From NCBI GenBank assembly GCA_963806935.1, contig CAWEAT010000008.1, positions 1 to 64,000 on the forward strand: 64,000 nt of DNA, in the 5' to 3' direction. A program made the position numbers and the translations under genes. Below, piece by piece: positions 1 to 8,924 of the stretch (position 1 is the stretch's first letter; each line of letters opens with the position of its first letter). Origin of the DNA: Roseiarcus sp963806935. GTDB lineage: Bacteria; Pseudomonadota; Alphaproteobacteria; Rhizobiales; Beijerinckiaceae. Below the pieces are notes generated by a model, which worked only from the letters and a program-made list of their open reading frames with translations, did not search any database and was not told the origin of the DNA.

Positions 1-63
1 GAGCCCTTTGCAAGACGCTCTGACCCGTGATTCTCTTGGCTTCTCCGAGAACGTGAGTCGCCG

Positions 64-1026
64 ATGTCGCGCCGTAACTTCAGCCAACCATCGCTCGCCG
101 ACGCCTTCGTCAATGCCTATTCTCGTGTGGGCGGGTTCTTGGAAGATATCGCCAAGACATTCGAGTGGGCAGCGTTTGGCGTCTTGATGGGTCGATTGCA
201 TTCTTCTTCGGACGGCGCCCCAGCCTACCCGCCGCTGACCATGTTCAAGATCGTGCTTCTCCAGCAACGGTACGGGCTCTCGGACCCTGGCGCGGAGGAA
301 GCCGTGCGCGATCGGCTGTCGTTTCGGCGCTTCTGCGGCATTCCGCTCGATCAGGAGACGCCCGACCATTCCTCGATCTGGCGCTTCCGCCAGCGGATCG
401 AGAAGCTCGGCCTGTCGGAGAAGCTTCTGGCCGAGGTCAACCGTCAGCTCGACGCGCGAGGTCTGATCGTCAAACGCGGCACGCTGGTTGACGCCACGAT
501 CATCGCGGCGGCGGTGAAGCCGCCGTCTTTCGAGGAAGGCGTGGTCAGCGAGCGCGATCCCGACGCGAGCTTCACGGTGAAGAACAACGAGACCTCCTTT
601 GGCTACAAGGCGCATCTGGCGGTGGACGAGGAGAGTGGCCTTGTGCGCCAAGCGGAGATGACGAGCGCCGATCTGCACGACAGTCAGCGGGGCGAAGCCA
701 TGATCCAGGGCGACGAGGCGGCCTACTATGCCGACAAGGCCTACGACAGCCAGGCGCTGCGCGACAAGCTCGGCGAACTCGGGATCGAGGACAGGATCGC
801 CTATAAGGCCAAGCGCAACAAGCCGTTGGTCAACTGGCAGGTCTGGTTCAACAAGACGGCGTCGCGCATTCGCGTCGGCGTCGAGCGTGCGAACGCGACG
901 ATGAAGAACTGGTATGGGATGGCGAAGGTTCGCTATCTCGGCTTGGATCGCAACAACTGCCACCTTCAGTTCGTCGCGATGGCGATGAACATGAAGCGGG
1001 CGAGGCTTCTCATCGCGGCGCCGTGA
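64..1026 (+). CDS. IS5-family transposase (DDE type)
   Basis: The 320-residue protein looks like a full-length IS5-group transposase, which cuts and joins the ends of its own element. It has an N-terminal DUF772-like helical region (about residues 35-125, with 'AYPPLTMFKIVLLQQRYGLS'). The catalytic triad is visible: D143 in 'LVDATI', D224 in 'YYADKAYDS' and E274 in 'RVGVERANATMKNWYGMAKV', the last with the Y-(2)-R-(3)-E-(6)-K style spacing of IS4/IS5 enzymes. The element's outer ends are not resolved. No inverted copy of the first bases of the window appears in the 100 bases after the stop, so the left end may lie outside the window or the right end may be lost. The reading frame is intact, so it could still be active. 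Confidence 0.93.
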   Translation: MSRRNFSQPSLADAFVNAYSRVGGFLEDIAKTFEWAAFGVLMGRLHSSSDGAPAYPPLTMFKIVLLQQRYGLSDPGAEEAVRDRLSFRRFCGIPLDQETPDHSSIWRFRQRIEKLGLSEKLLAEVNRQLDARGLIVKRGTLVDATIIAAAVKPPSFEEGVVSERDPDASFTVKNNETSFGYKAHLAVDEESGLVRQAEMTSADLHDSQRGEAMIQGDEAAYYADKAYDSQALRDKLGELGIEDRIAYKAKRNKPLVNWQVWFNKTASRIRVGVERANATMKNWYGMAKVRYLGLDRNNCHLQFVAMAMNMKRARLLIAAP

Positions 1027-1145
1027 GCTGCCGCTAGGGAAGGAGTCTGTGTGGAATAGGCAAGAGGCCAGAAAATGAGCGGCTGAGAACGCTGAAAATG
1101 GCGCACGACAAGGCGTACACCTTCGTTGCGGCCTTGTTGAGGCGG

Positions 1146-1466
1146 TCAAAAAACCGCACAGCCACAAACCTCGACCATTATGCGAAGCGCTCCAACGTCT
1201 TCGTCCTCGCCTGGCTCGAGCGGGCGGAACCTGCCGTGAAAGAAGGCGTATTCGATCCCATTGATCAAATGAGGAAAAATTCCATCCAGTCTAAATGCAA
1301 GTCTTTCCCCGCAGTTATTGCCGGATCTGAATTTAAACACTAAAATCTGTCTAATCGTGTAGACTTTTCCTTCTACGAGATACTCATCGACAAAGCGGTT
1401 TCTCAGGCCGCCAATGGGTTGCGCATTCACGCAGACGATCTTCTGACCGACATACCAATCACGCAT
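1146..1466 (-). CDS. small conserved hypothetical protein, C-terminus probably altered
   Basis: I do not recognise a function. The first 85 or so residues of the 106-residue frame resemble a small hypothetical family common in alphaproteobacteria and their phages. It opens with 'WYVGQKIVCVN', has a middle 'EGKVYTIRQI' and ends with 'FRPL'. The start is ATG at 1466, with AAGGGG about six bases upstream. The region is clearly poorer in GC than its neighbours, which suggests acquired DNA. The last residues after 'RFRPLEPGEDED' do not look like the usual tail, so the 3' end may be damaged. The transposase gene ends only 120 bases away. Confidence 0.55.
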   Translation of the reverse strand: MRDWYVGQKIVCVNAQPIGGLRNRFVDEYLVEGKVYTIRQILVFKFRSGNNCGERLAFRLDGIFPHLINGIEYAFFHGRFRPLEPGEDEDVGALRIMVEVCGCAVF

Positions 1467-1814
1467 GTTATTCCCCTTGGCCCGGAGAGTTTTTACTGTA
1501 GAAAGAGGGTCGTCTCTTTCCTGCCTGCGTTTCCTATCTTAAATATAAACGCAGATGAATGTATGCTGACTAACTGGACTTGCAAGTTAACGCCGGCTTT
1601 CAGTGTCATTAAGTTTGCGTAATCGTCCGGTCGTCGTTTTGCTTTGAGAGCAAACGGGCGCACGGCGACGGCGGCGGCGGAAGCCTGCCGGGCGCGGATC
1701 GATTGCGTGCGGCGAGACCGGGATCAGTCCAGGGGGCGCAAGGCCGCCTGACCTGTCGCCGCCCCTGCCCGGCTCAGGCGCGAGCCGAGGCTGTCGCGGT
1801 TCGACGGCAGCCCG
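1467..1814. other. gene-free stretch, compositionally mixed
   Basis: About 350 bases hold no convincing gene. The half next to the small hypothetical gene is AT-rich; the other half returns to high GC. A short plus-strand open frame (1419-1622) overlaps the start of the small minus-strand gene and has no recognisable content. I see no terminator or RNA gene. Confidence 0.4.
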
Positions 1815-3542
1815 TCAACCGAGCATTTCGTCGAGCCAGTCGAGCGCAGTGCGATTGAGCGAGGACCGGTTCATCATTTCGCAGTGACCGCCCGCGCCTT
1901 CGGCGGCCGTGAAGCGCGCGATCTTCTTTTGGCATTTCAGCGCGTCATGCAGCCGCTGCGCGCCGATGGCCAGCGGATCATTCTCGGCTGCCGTCAACAG
2001 GGTTGGACAGCGGATGGCTTCGACGCGGCCGTCGAGCGTGAAGCGCTCGATCTCGCGCAGATAGTCGCGAAGATTGGTCTGCCCGTTGGCCCAGAAGCCG
2101 CGCTGGACGACCCTCCACTTCAGGCTCTTGTTGACGGCGATCATGGCGCCGAACTTCTGCAGGAGCGCATCGTCGAGCGTCCCGAGATCGGCCGCCGCGG
2201 CTGCCGGCGCGCCCATCATCATCGCGACTTGACGAAACGAATTGGCGATCGCCCACTGTCCCGGGTCGGCGATGCAGGCCGCGAGCCGCGGTTCGCCGGA
2301 GGCCGCTCGCGGCGCAAGATAGCCTCCGAGGCTCCAGCCGCTCAAAGCGATCTTCTTCGGATCGACTTGAGGCAGGCTGAGCGCGAAGTCGACGACCGCG
2401 CTCACGACCGTCTCCCAGTCCGGCCTGAGCGGAATACCGTGCTCGAACAGCATCCCTCCCTGGCCGGGGCCGTCGAACATGAGGCTGTGATAGCCGCGCG
2501 CGCGGGCGGCCAGGACGGAAGCAAACAGCATGTCGGTGATCGTGCCGTCGTAGCCGTTGGTGAAGATGATCGTCGGCCGCGTTGCTGCGGCATATCCCGC
2601 CGCCGGAACAAAATAGGCCGGCATCGCTGCGCCCTCGAATGGAATGCGCTGCGGCAGGATCGGCGGATCGTACAGCCTCAACCCTCTGTCGAGGGCGTCG
2701 ATCTCTTTTCGATAAGCCGCGAGGAGCCGCGGATCGACCGGGGCGCCGAACAGGGGATGCAAGCTGGTCGAGTAGAACACGCTTGCCCGCAAGAAAAGCT
2801 CGCGGGCGCTGGCAAGCGATCCGCGCCGCTCCGCCGCATCCGCCTCGGCGGCGAAGCGGTCGCCCGCGGCGACCCACGCTTCGTGGAAACGCGCCTCGTC
2901 GCCGCCCCCAACCGCCTTTGCGACCGCTTCGATCTCGCCAAAATCGGCCCCGCCGTAAGGGATATAGGCGATCGGCCACGAGCCGAATTCGTCAAGCAGG
3001 TCGTCCTTGAACAGAAGGCCCATCCGTATCTCCCGCGAACCTCGGCGCCGGAAGCTTCTAGCCGATGCGACAATGTCCCGGTAGGTCGGCGGCCAAAGTA
3101 AGGTTTTGCCTTCGGCGGATTGTCGCCGATCGGCTCGCCTCGCGTACTCGCGCGAGCTGCCTGCCCTGCTTGCCAGCCGAAGGGTTGCGAACGCCTGCAG
3201 CGCCGCGATGACCAGCGGCCCGATCGTCTTGCCGGGATCGTGCTGCACCAGGCCGATGCCGGCGTCGAGGAGTTGAACCACCCCGGCGAGGGCGCCAAGA
3301 ACGATCAGCGCCTGAACGTTGCGCTGCGCAATCGCCCAGAGGGCGAAGGCCGCGAGCGGCAGGCTCCTCGCCGCGGCATAGAGCGCGAACACGAACGACG
3401 CCTCGCCCGGGGTGGCGCCGAGCGGCAGGATCGCCTGAGGCGCGACGAGCCCGGCGATCGCGAAGCCGCTCGCGACCAGGACGTTGATTGCCGTGACCCA
3501 CGCCGCGAGGCGAAAGGCCGAGATCGTCGTCTCCGAGTTCAT
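1815..3542 (-). CDS. alpha/beta hydrolase fused in frame to a small membrane protein
   Basis: The 575-residue frame joins two unlike parts. Residues 1-125 form about four hydrophobic helices and resemble a small stand-alone membrane protein ('QLLDAGIGLVQHDPGKTIGP'). From about residue 174 comes a roughly 400-residue alpha/beta hydrolase of the dienelactone-hydrolase/FrsA-like esterase type. Its nucleophile Ser sits in 'SGWSLGGYLA', the acid is probably in 'AAENDPLAIG', and the His is in 'GAGGHCEMMN'. The linker (residues 130-173) is Arg-rich and looks like translated intergenic DNA. An ATG at 3023 with GGGAGA six bases upstream would be a normal separate start for the hydrolase. Two genes merged by a lost stop or an indel therefore seem more likely than a true fusion. 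Substrate unknown. Confidence 0.75.
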   Translation of the reverse strand: MNSETTISAFRLAAWVTAINVLVASGFAIAGLVAPQAILPLGATPGEASFVFALYAAARSLPLAAFALWAIAQRNVQALIVLGALAGVVQLLDAGIGLVQHDPGKTIGPLVIAALQAFATLRLASRAGSSREYARRADRRQSAEGKTLLWPPTYRDIVASARSFRRRGSREIRMGLLFKDDLLDEFGSWPIAYIPYGGADFGEIEAVAKAVGGGDEARFHEAWVAAGDRFAAEADAAERRGSLASARELFLRASVFYSTSLHPLFGAPVDPRLLAAYRKEIDALDRGLRLYDPPILPQRIPFEGAAMPAYFVPAAGYAAATRPTIIFTNGYDGTITDMLFASVLAARARGYHSLMFDGPGQGGMLFEHGIPLRPDWETVVSAVVDFALSLPQVDPKKIALSGWSLGGYLAPRAASGEPRLAACIADPGQWAIANSFRQVAMMMGAPAAAAADLGTLDDALLQKFGAMIAVNKSLKWRVVQRGFWANGQTNLRDYLREIERFTLDGRVEAIRCPTLLTAAENDPLAIGAQRLHDALKCQKKIARFTAAEGAGGHCEMMNRSSLNRTALDWLDEMLG

Positions 3543-3896
3543 CCGACGTCCTTCGTTCTAACCGTCAGGTGGCCTTCGAGCTTGACGCGATAAGCGCCAA
3601 ACTCGTGCGTCACCGTCAAGAGAAAGACGCTGATCGACATGCGCGCAGGTTATTTGAGCGTGGACAGCCTGTCACTTGGCAGATCCGGGTTGCATGAGGG
3701 CGATCTTCTGACTTTTAAGCGCGCCAACATGGTCTTGCGAAAATCAGAATTATGTGCTATGCCGGTTGTTTTTCGCCGGATCGAGCGGGCAGAGCGCGCC
3801 CCAACGGAATGAAGCCGAAATAGGTGAGAATCAAGGTTCAGAATCAGATGTAACTCATTGGATAATAGACATTCCAAGCGGAGAATCCAACCCGGC

Positions 3897-4001
3897 TGAG
3901 ATTTTGATTTCGTTGCGCCCGGCTTGGTTTTCGTTGCGGATGGCTTGGTTTTTGTTGCGGTCCGCTTGGTTTTTGTTGCGGATGGCTTTGATTTTGTTGC
4001 G
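3897..4001. repeat. five imperfect 21-bp tandem repeats
   Basis: Five units in a row (starting at 3897, 3918, 3939, 3960 and 3981) share the core CTTGGTTTTTGTTGCG with a few substitutions. They lie in a 526-base gap between the hydrolase gene and the glucan biosynthesis gene. On the minus strand the units translate to a seven-residue Lys/Thr/Ala repeat inside a 123-codon open frame (3650-4021). The rest of that frame looks random, so I do not call a gene, although a decayed Lys-rich protein tail is possible. Confidence 0.8.
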
Positions 4002-4068
4002 CGGCTGGACCGGGCTACCAATAAATTGGACTAAGTCTATGAAATAAAAGTGGATTGTCCCGACCGTC

Positions 4069-5659
4069 TCACGCCCGCCAGGGGAAGGTCCAGGTCTCGG
4101 TCAGCGCTTTGGCGCCCGCGCGCAGGAAGACGCGCAGGTCCGTGCTCTGGCCCGGATCGACGGCGACGTCGACGCCGGCGCGAAAGCCGCGGATATGGGT
4201 ATTGGGGATCAGGAAGGTGCGCAGGACGCGACCGGCCGACGCCGTCGCGACCGTCTCGACCATCGTCGGGTCGCTCATATAGTAGGACAAGTCTCCGCCG
4301 GAGAAATCGATGAGGAATCGCGTCGCTCCCGGCGGCGGCTGCGGATCCGGCGCTCCAAGCGCGCGCGGCGCGACGCGGAACGTCCCGACCGTGCGGCCGC
4401 CCGGCGTCAGGCTCTGATCCATCGCCATCGCGGTGATGCGATAGCCGTAGGCGAGCGACTTGCCGGCGTCGAGCCCGTCCTTCGGCGCCCAGGAGACAAC
4501 GATGTTGTCGTTGGTCTCGTCGCTGGTCGGCAACTCGAGCAGTTCCACCCTGCCCTCGCCCCAGCCTTCATGCGGCTCGACCCAGTAGCTTGGCCTCAGC
4601 TCGTAGGCGAGATCGAGATCCTCGTAGTCGCTGAAATTCCGGTCGCGCTGGAGGAGCCCGTATCCGCGCGGGTTATCGTCGAGGAAGGCCGACAACGCTC
4701 GGGGCGGCCGGATTGCTGAGCGGTCGCCAGATCCACTCGCCGGCGCCGGTATGGATCAAGAGCCCGTCGGAATCATGCAATTCTCCGCGGAAGTCGTCGT
4801 TGAACCGCCGATCGGCCTTGCCGACGAAATACATCGAAGACAGCGGCGCAAGTCCAAGCGACGGGGTCGCCTTCCGCGCGAACAGCGACACATTCGTCTC
4901 GATCACGCTTTCCTGACCCGGAGTGAGGTCGAAGCGGAAGGCGCCGGTCATCGATTCGCTGTCGAGCAGCGCATAAATCACGACGTGCTCCGCAACCGCA
5001 TCCGGCGTCTCGATCCAGAATTCGCGAAAGAACGGGAACTCCTCCTTGAGGCCGGGACCGACGTTGATCGCCAGGGCCCGCGCCGACAGGCCGTAGCGCT
5101 GGCCACGGCCAAGAAAGCGGAAATAGCTCGCGCCGAGAAACGCGATCACCTCGTCCGACACGTGCGGCGCGTTGAGCGGAAATCGCAGCCGAAAGCCGGC
5201 GAAGCCGAGATTGATCGGCAGGGCGCCGTCGACCTTGGTGCGGCCATAGTCGAACAGATTCGTGGCGTAGGGGATCGGCGCCGGGATGCCGTCGCGCAGC
5301 ACGTTGACGACGACCGGGCGCTTGTAGAGATGCCCGAGATGAAACAACTCGAGGCGGAAGTTGGCCCCCTCCTGGCCAAGCAGCGGCTTGTCGGATTTGA
5401 AGCGAATGTCGCGCCAGGCGTCGAAATCGAGGTTCGCCAGGCCATCGGGCAGAGGGGGAATCGAACCGTCGAAAGGCGCCGCGGCAAGGTCGTGCGCCCG
5501 TTTGACGACGTCCGGGAAGCCGAACGGCGCCGGCGCCCCGGCCGCGGCTTGCGGAGCGCCGCCGGTCTGCGCGGCCGCGGGTGCAAGAACACGCGCCCCC
5601 GATGCGGCTGCGAGACTGACGAGCAGCGCGCGGCGGGACAGATCGTGCATGAGCGTCAT
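4069..5659 (-). CDS. periplasmic glucan biosynthesis protein, OpgG/OpgD family (frameshifted as read)
   Basis: Proteins of the MdoG/OpgG/OpgD family act in the periplasm in synthesis of osmoregulated periplasmic glucans. The N-terminus carries a twin-arginine-like signal ('SRRALLVSLAAA', then an Ala-rich stretch ending near 'APAAAQTG'), which favours OpgD-like Tat export. Family motifs follow: 'FGFPDVVKRAHDLA', 'FLGASYFRFLGRGQRYGLSA', 'EFPFFREFWIE' and 'GEWIWRPL'. The frame breaks near 4697. Reading on in the next frame gives 'SAFLDDNPRGYGLLQRDR', the expected continuation, and the usual C-terminal 'FLIDFSGGDL' region. Removing one base gives 529 residues, the normal length. No glucosyltransferase partner (OpgH) is in the window. 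OpgG versus OpgD cannot be settled from this sequence. Confidence 0.88.
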
Positions 5660-5733
5660 TCAGGCCGAGCGATAAGGTTTGAAGCTCCGCCGCGCTCGAG
5701 CCATGAGAAAGGGCCGGCGCGCGGCAAGCGCCG

Positions 5734-6345
5734 TCAGGGCCACGGCGCCAACGGGCCGTTGCCGGGGTTGGTGTGCACGATCGCCTCGACCCCCATGCTG
5801 AAATTCGAGGTGATCTGATAGTTGACGCCGACGCCGACGGTCCCGACCGCCTGCACCGCGCCGGGGCCGGAGAATACGCTGTTGATGGCCTCGCTGGCGT
5901 TGAACGCGCCGCCGCCAAACCGGGTCGGGCGGACGAAATCGACCCCCGTGATGACGTAGGGCGTCACCTGTCCGAAACGATATCCCATGATAGCCGAGCC
6001 CCCGGCGAAAGCGCCGCCTGAGAACTGGGAGAATCCGGGGCCAGACTGAAGGTACGGCATATAGCCGGTCGAGGCCTGCACCCCCAGCATGATCCCGTTG
6101 TCAAAAACATGCTCATAGCTCAGGTCGGTTTCGCCTCCGACCCCGCCCTTGACTCCCTTGCCGCCCCAGACCGAAACGCCCGCGCCGACGGAAAGTCCGG
6201 CCCAAGGATCGGGCGCGACGTCGGCTGCGCCCGGGCCAAGCGCCGGATAGTTCGACGGCGCAGTCGGCAAGTCGGCCGCGGCGGCAGGCCCGGCGAGGAG
6301 ACAAACCGCAACCGCGGAAGCGTGAGCAACGATAAGGACGCGCAT
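5734..6345 (-). CDS. outer-membrane beta-barrel protein (opacity/Omp25-like)
   Basis: The start ATG at 6345 opens a clear Sec signal peptide ('MRVLIVAHASAVAVCLLAGP', cleavage after 'AAAA'). It is followed by a roughly 180-residue mature protein rich in Gly and alternating hydrophobic residues, as in eight-stranded outer-membrane barrels. Motifs such as 'GVQASTGYMPYL', 'IMGYRFGQVTPYVITGVDF' and 'GVGVNYQITSNFSMGVEAIV' match the repeated strand-turn pattern of the alphaproteobacterial OMP_b-brl group. Unusually, the C-terminus lacks the classic final aromatic residue and ends in 'GPLAPWP', so the last strand may be shortened or altered. An upstream in-frame ATG at 6381 would add 12 residues ahead of the signal peptide and is less likely. 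Confidence 0.75.
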   Translation of the reverse strand: MRVLIVAHASAVAVCLLAGPAAAADLPTAPSNYPALGPGAADVAPDPWAGLSVGAGVSVWGGKGVKGGVGGETDLSYEHVFDNGIMLGVQASTGYMPYLQSGPGFSQFSGGAFAGGSAIMGYRFGQVTPYVITGVDFVRPTRFGGGAFNASEAINSVFSGPGAVQAVGTVGVGVNYQITSNFSMGVEAIVHTNPGNGPLAPWP

Positions 6346-6480
6346 AAAGCCACTTCTACCATAAGTCCGCGCCCGATGCATTGCGGTTTCGACTGCGGCA
6401 TATTCATGACCGACGCCTGATCCGTTCGGGGGTCCGCAGGGACGCTCGGCGGCGCGCGCGAAATTGTCCGGCGCGTGCGC

Positions 6481-6510
6481 TGGACAAGGCGCGCTCGTAC
6501 CGCCTATAAG
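6481..6510 (+). promoter_or_regulatory. candidate sigma-70 promoter of tRNA-Phe
   Basis: TGGACA (6481-6486) and TATAAG (6505-6510) are separated by 18 bases. The predicted transcription start would fall about 25 bases before the tRNA. Inferred from spacing and match only. Confidence 0.5.
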
Positions 6511-6542
6511 CCGCCGTCCGCTGCGTCTCGACGGCGTCAGCC

Positions 6543-6618
6543 GCCCAGGTAGCTCAGTTGGTAGAGCATGCGACTGAAAATCGCAGTGTCGGTGGTTCGA
6601 TTCCGCCCCTGGGCACCA
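6543..6618 (+). tRNA. tRNA-Phe (GAA)
   Basis: The 76-base sequence folds as a complete cloverleaf. The acceptor stem pairs GCCCAGG with CCTGGGC, the anticodon stem TGCGA with TCGCA, and the T stem GGTGG with CCGCC. The D-arm contains AGTTGGTA and the T loop TTCGATT. The anticodon loop CTGAAAA places GAA at 6576-6578, which reads phenylalanine codons. The 3' CCA is encoded. The gene lies at the left edge of the xylan-utilisation block. Confidence 0.97.
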
Positions 6619-6841
6619 TCCAATCTTTCCGAGATGTGAAGTAGGCAGCGTTTAGCCAACAATTTCAAATTGATTGCGAGAGACTGTGCATGCATGGGGC
6701 CACGTTGCATGACCTCTTTTTGTGGGTGTGCGGTCAGTCCTACTTCCCCGCAAATCGACACACTGCATCGAGGAAAGTGAGAACCGTGCCCGCAGACGAT
6801 GACGGCCCTTACCACCTCGTCCAAACCGTCCGGAGAGAGGT

Positions 6842-6985
6842 TCTCACGGCCTCTATCTCACGAGCTATCTCAGCGGCGGGCTCGTGGGGACCGCAGCGCT
6901 CGGCCAGATCTTCGATCGATTCGGTTGGGGAGCCCTTGTCCTCGCCATCGGCTTTGCGCTGGCGCGCTGGGCTGCCTCCGCTGAT
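6842..6985 (+). pseudogene. remnant of an MFS transporter C-terminus
   Basis: In a different frame from the xylanase, about 45 codons read as two membrane segments typical of the end of a major facilitator transporter. They are 'GLYLTSYLSGGLVGTAALGQ' followed by 'FDRFGWGALVLAIGFALA'. No start or upstream part of such a gene is present. The remnant runs straight into the signal-peptide region of the xylanase, so this is probably a rearrangement scar. Confidence 0.6.
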
Positions 6986-8012
6986 CGCGTCGAGGCTCGC
7001 GGCCGCAGCGCTGGCGTTGCTGACCTGGGCCGGCGCGAACGCGGGCGAGCCGAGCCGGGCGGCCCTGGGCGCGGCCGCCGCCACAAGCGGGCGCTACTTC
7101 GGCGCCGCCATAGATCCCGGCGCTCTCGACGAGCGGCCATATCGCGAGCTGGCGGCGGCGCAACTGACCTGCGTCACGCCGGAGAACGCGATGAAATGGG
7201 GCTCGGTCGAGCCTCAGCGCGGGCAGTATGACTGGCGCGAGGCCGATGCGCTCGTCGCCTTCGCCAAGGCGCACGGGCAAAAGGTTCGGGGCCACACGCT
7301 CGTGTGGCACTCCCAGTTGCCGTTGTGGCTGATCAACGGCGGGTTTTCGCCCGACGAGCTCAAGGATCTGATGGTCGCCCATATCGCCGCCGAGGCCGGC
7401 CGCTACCGCGGCGCGATCTACGCCTGGGACGTCGTCAATGAACCATTCGCCGACGACGGCCGGTGGCGGAGGTCGATATTCTACGACGCCATGGGTCCCG
7501 GCTATGTCGCGATCGCGCTCAGAGCGGCTCGCGCCGCGGACCCCGACGCCAAGCTCTACATCAACGACTATAATATCGAGACGGATGGGCCGAAAATGCA
7601 GGCGCTTTACGATCTTGTCGCCACGCTCAAGCGCGACGGCGTCCCGATCGACGGCGTCGGCCTCCAGTCGCATTTTATCGGCGGGGAGGCGCCAGCCGAC
7701 TTCCGCGCGATCCTGCAAAAGTTCGCCGCGCTCGGCGTCGACGTCGCGGTCACCGAACTCGACCTCCGCCTCCGGTTGCCAGCGGACGCCCACGCGCTCA
7801 CGGCGCAAGCCGCCGACTATGCGTCGATCGTCGCCGCCTGCCGCTCGACGCCACGCTGCGTCGGCGTCACGACCTGGGGGATAACCGACGACCGCTCCTG
7901 GGTTCCGTCGTTCTTTTCCGGCTATGGCGCGGCGCTGCCGTTCGACGAGAATTATCAACCGAAACCGGCCGTCGAAGCGATCATCGACGCCTTCGGCGGG
8001 AAAGCCCCCTGA
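6954..8012 (+). CDS. endo-1,4-beta-xylanase, GH10 family
   Basis: A retaining glycoside hydrolase family 10 enzyme that cleaves internal beta-1,4 bonds of xylan outside the cytoplasm. From a TTG at 6954 the protein has 352 residues with a good Sec signal ('MRWRAGLPPLIASRLAAAAL', ending near 'GANAGEP'). The frame stays open upstream to 6690, but that extra sequence looks non-coding. GH10 landmarks are 'GAAIDPGAL', 'CVTPENAMKWGSVEPQRGQY', 'GHTLVWHSQLPLWL', acid/base E163 in 'WDVVNEPF' and nucleophile E268 in 'VAVTELDLR'. The 105-residue spacing between the glutamates is normal. No carbohydrate-binding module is attached. The ABC importer genes follow on the opposite strand after 18 bases, and the GH43 xylosidase lies 6 kb away. 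Confidence 0.93.
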   Translation: MRWRAGLPPLIASRLAAAALALLTWAGANAGEPSRAALGAAAATSGRYFGAAIDPGALDERPYRELAAAQLTCVTPENAMKWGSVEPQRGQYDWREADALVAFAKAHGQKVRGHTLVWHSQLPLWLINGGFSPDELKDLMVAHIAAEAGRYRGAIYAWDVVNEPFADDGRWRRSIFYDAMGPGYVAIALRAARAADPDAKLYINDYNIETDGPKMQALYDLVATLKRDGVPIDGVGLQSHFIGGEAPADFRAILQKFAALGVDVAVTELDLRLRLPADAHALTAQAADYASIVAACRSTPRCVGVTTWGITDDRSWVPSFFSGYGAALPFDENYQPKPAVEAIIDAFGGKAP

Positions 8013-8030
8013 GGCGATGCTCGCTAAGCG

Positions 8031-8924
8031 TCAAGCCTTGACCGCGCCGGCGGTGAGGCCGGCGACGATATAGCGCTGCGCCATGAGGAACATGATGATC
8101 GCCGGCAGGATGGTGAGCGTGATGAAGGCCAGCACGAGCTGCCATTGGGTCGAATACTGGCCCTGGTAGGCCATGAGGCCAAGGGTCCAAGGGTATTTCG
8201 ACTCGCTGTTGAGGACGATGAGCGGCAGGAGATAGCCGTTCCAGCTGTCGACGAAGGTGATGACCGCGACCGTCGCAAGAATCGGGCCCGAAAGCGGCAA
8301 GGTTATGTAGAAGAAGTAACGGAAGTAGCCACACCCGTCCATCAACGCGGCGTCCAGAAGCTCGGCCGGGAGCTGCTTGAACGCACTGCGGAGCAGGAGA
8401 AGGCTCAGCGCCAGCGAAAAAGCGGCCTGCGGCAGGATGATCCCCCAATACGTATCGAGAAGGCCAAGATCGCGGATCCTGATGAAAATCGGCGGGATGG
8501 CCGTCGCAAGGGGAAACATCAGTCCCAGCTGAATGTAACTAAGGAGAAATCGGTCGCCGAAAAAGCGCAGATGCGCGAAGGTGAAAGCCGCCATCGATGA
8601 GAGGGCAAGGGTAAGGAATACGGTCAGGATGGTGATCAGCAACGTATTGCCGAGCACCTGCCAATAGCGGGAGCCGGTCAGGATGTCCCAATAGTTTTGC
8701 CAGACCCAGACGCGGGGGAGGGAGAACGGACGCGACTGAAGGTCGCCGAGCTCCTTGAAGCCCCCCAGCGCGGTTGCGATGAGCGGTACGAGAACGATGC
8801 CGGCGAGGACGACCAGCGCGGCCAAGAGCGTGATGTTCGCCAGAGCTCCGGGACGTCGCCCGGAATGCTCGTGCGCCGCCGCTGCGACGGCAGGCCGAAT
8901 TTCGATCGAGGTCTCAGTCATCAC
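8031..8924 (-). CDS. sugar ABC transporter permease (MalG/LacG type)
   Basis: The inner-membrane subunit of a CUT1-family carbohydrate importer, 297 residues with six predicted membrane helices. The ATPase-docking EAA loop is visible as 'AELLDAALMDGCGYFRYF'. It is the last of three genes (solute-binding protein, MalF-like permease, this one) and overlaps the preceding permease by 11 bases, which implies coupled translation. The C-terminus 'GLTAGAVKA' is typical of MalG-like subunits. No ATP-binding gene belongs to this operon, so the transporter presumably borrows a shared MsmK/UgpC-type ATPase from elsewhere. The neighbours suggest xylo-oligosaccharides as cargo, which is inference. Confidence 0.9.
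   Translation of the reverse strand: MMTETSIEIRPAVAAAAHEHSGRRPGALANITLLAALVVLAGIVLVPLIATALGGFKELGDLQSRPFSLPRVWVWQNYWDILTGSRYWQVLGNTLLITILTVFLTLALSSMAAFTFAHLRFFGDRFLLSYIQLGLMFPLATAIPPIFIRIRDLGLLDTYWGIILPQAAFSLALSLLLLRSAFKQLPAELLDAALMDGCGYFRYFFYITLPLSGPILATVAVITFVDSWNGYLLPLIVLNSESKYPWTLGLMAYQGQYSTQWQLVLAFITLTILPAIIMFLMAQRYIVAGLTAGAVKA

Noticed and set aside
1098..1343. An 81-codon plus-strand frame after the transposase
   Set aside because: It overlaps the minus-strand small gene, which has family-like motifs and a ribosome-binding site. The plus-strand frame has neither.
3650..4021. A 123-codon minus-strand frame with Lys/Thr repeats
   Set aside because: Only the tandem-repeat part is ordered; the rest has no family resemblance and no clear ribosome-binding site, so it is listed as a repeat instead.
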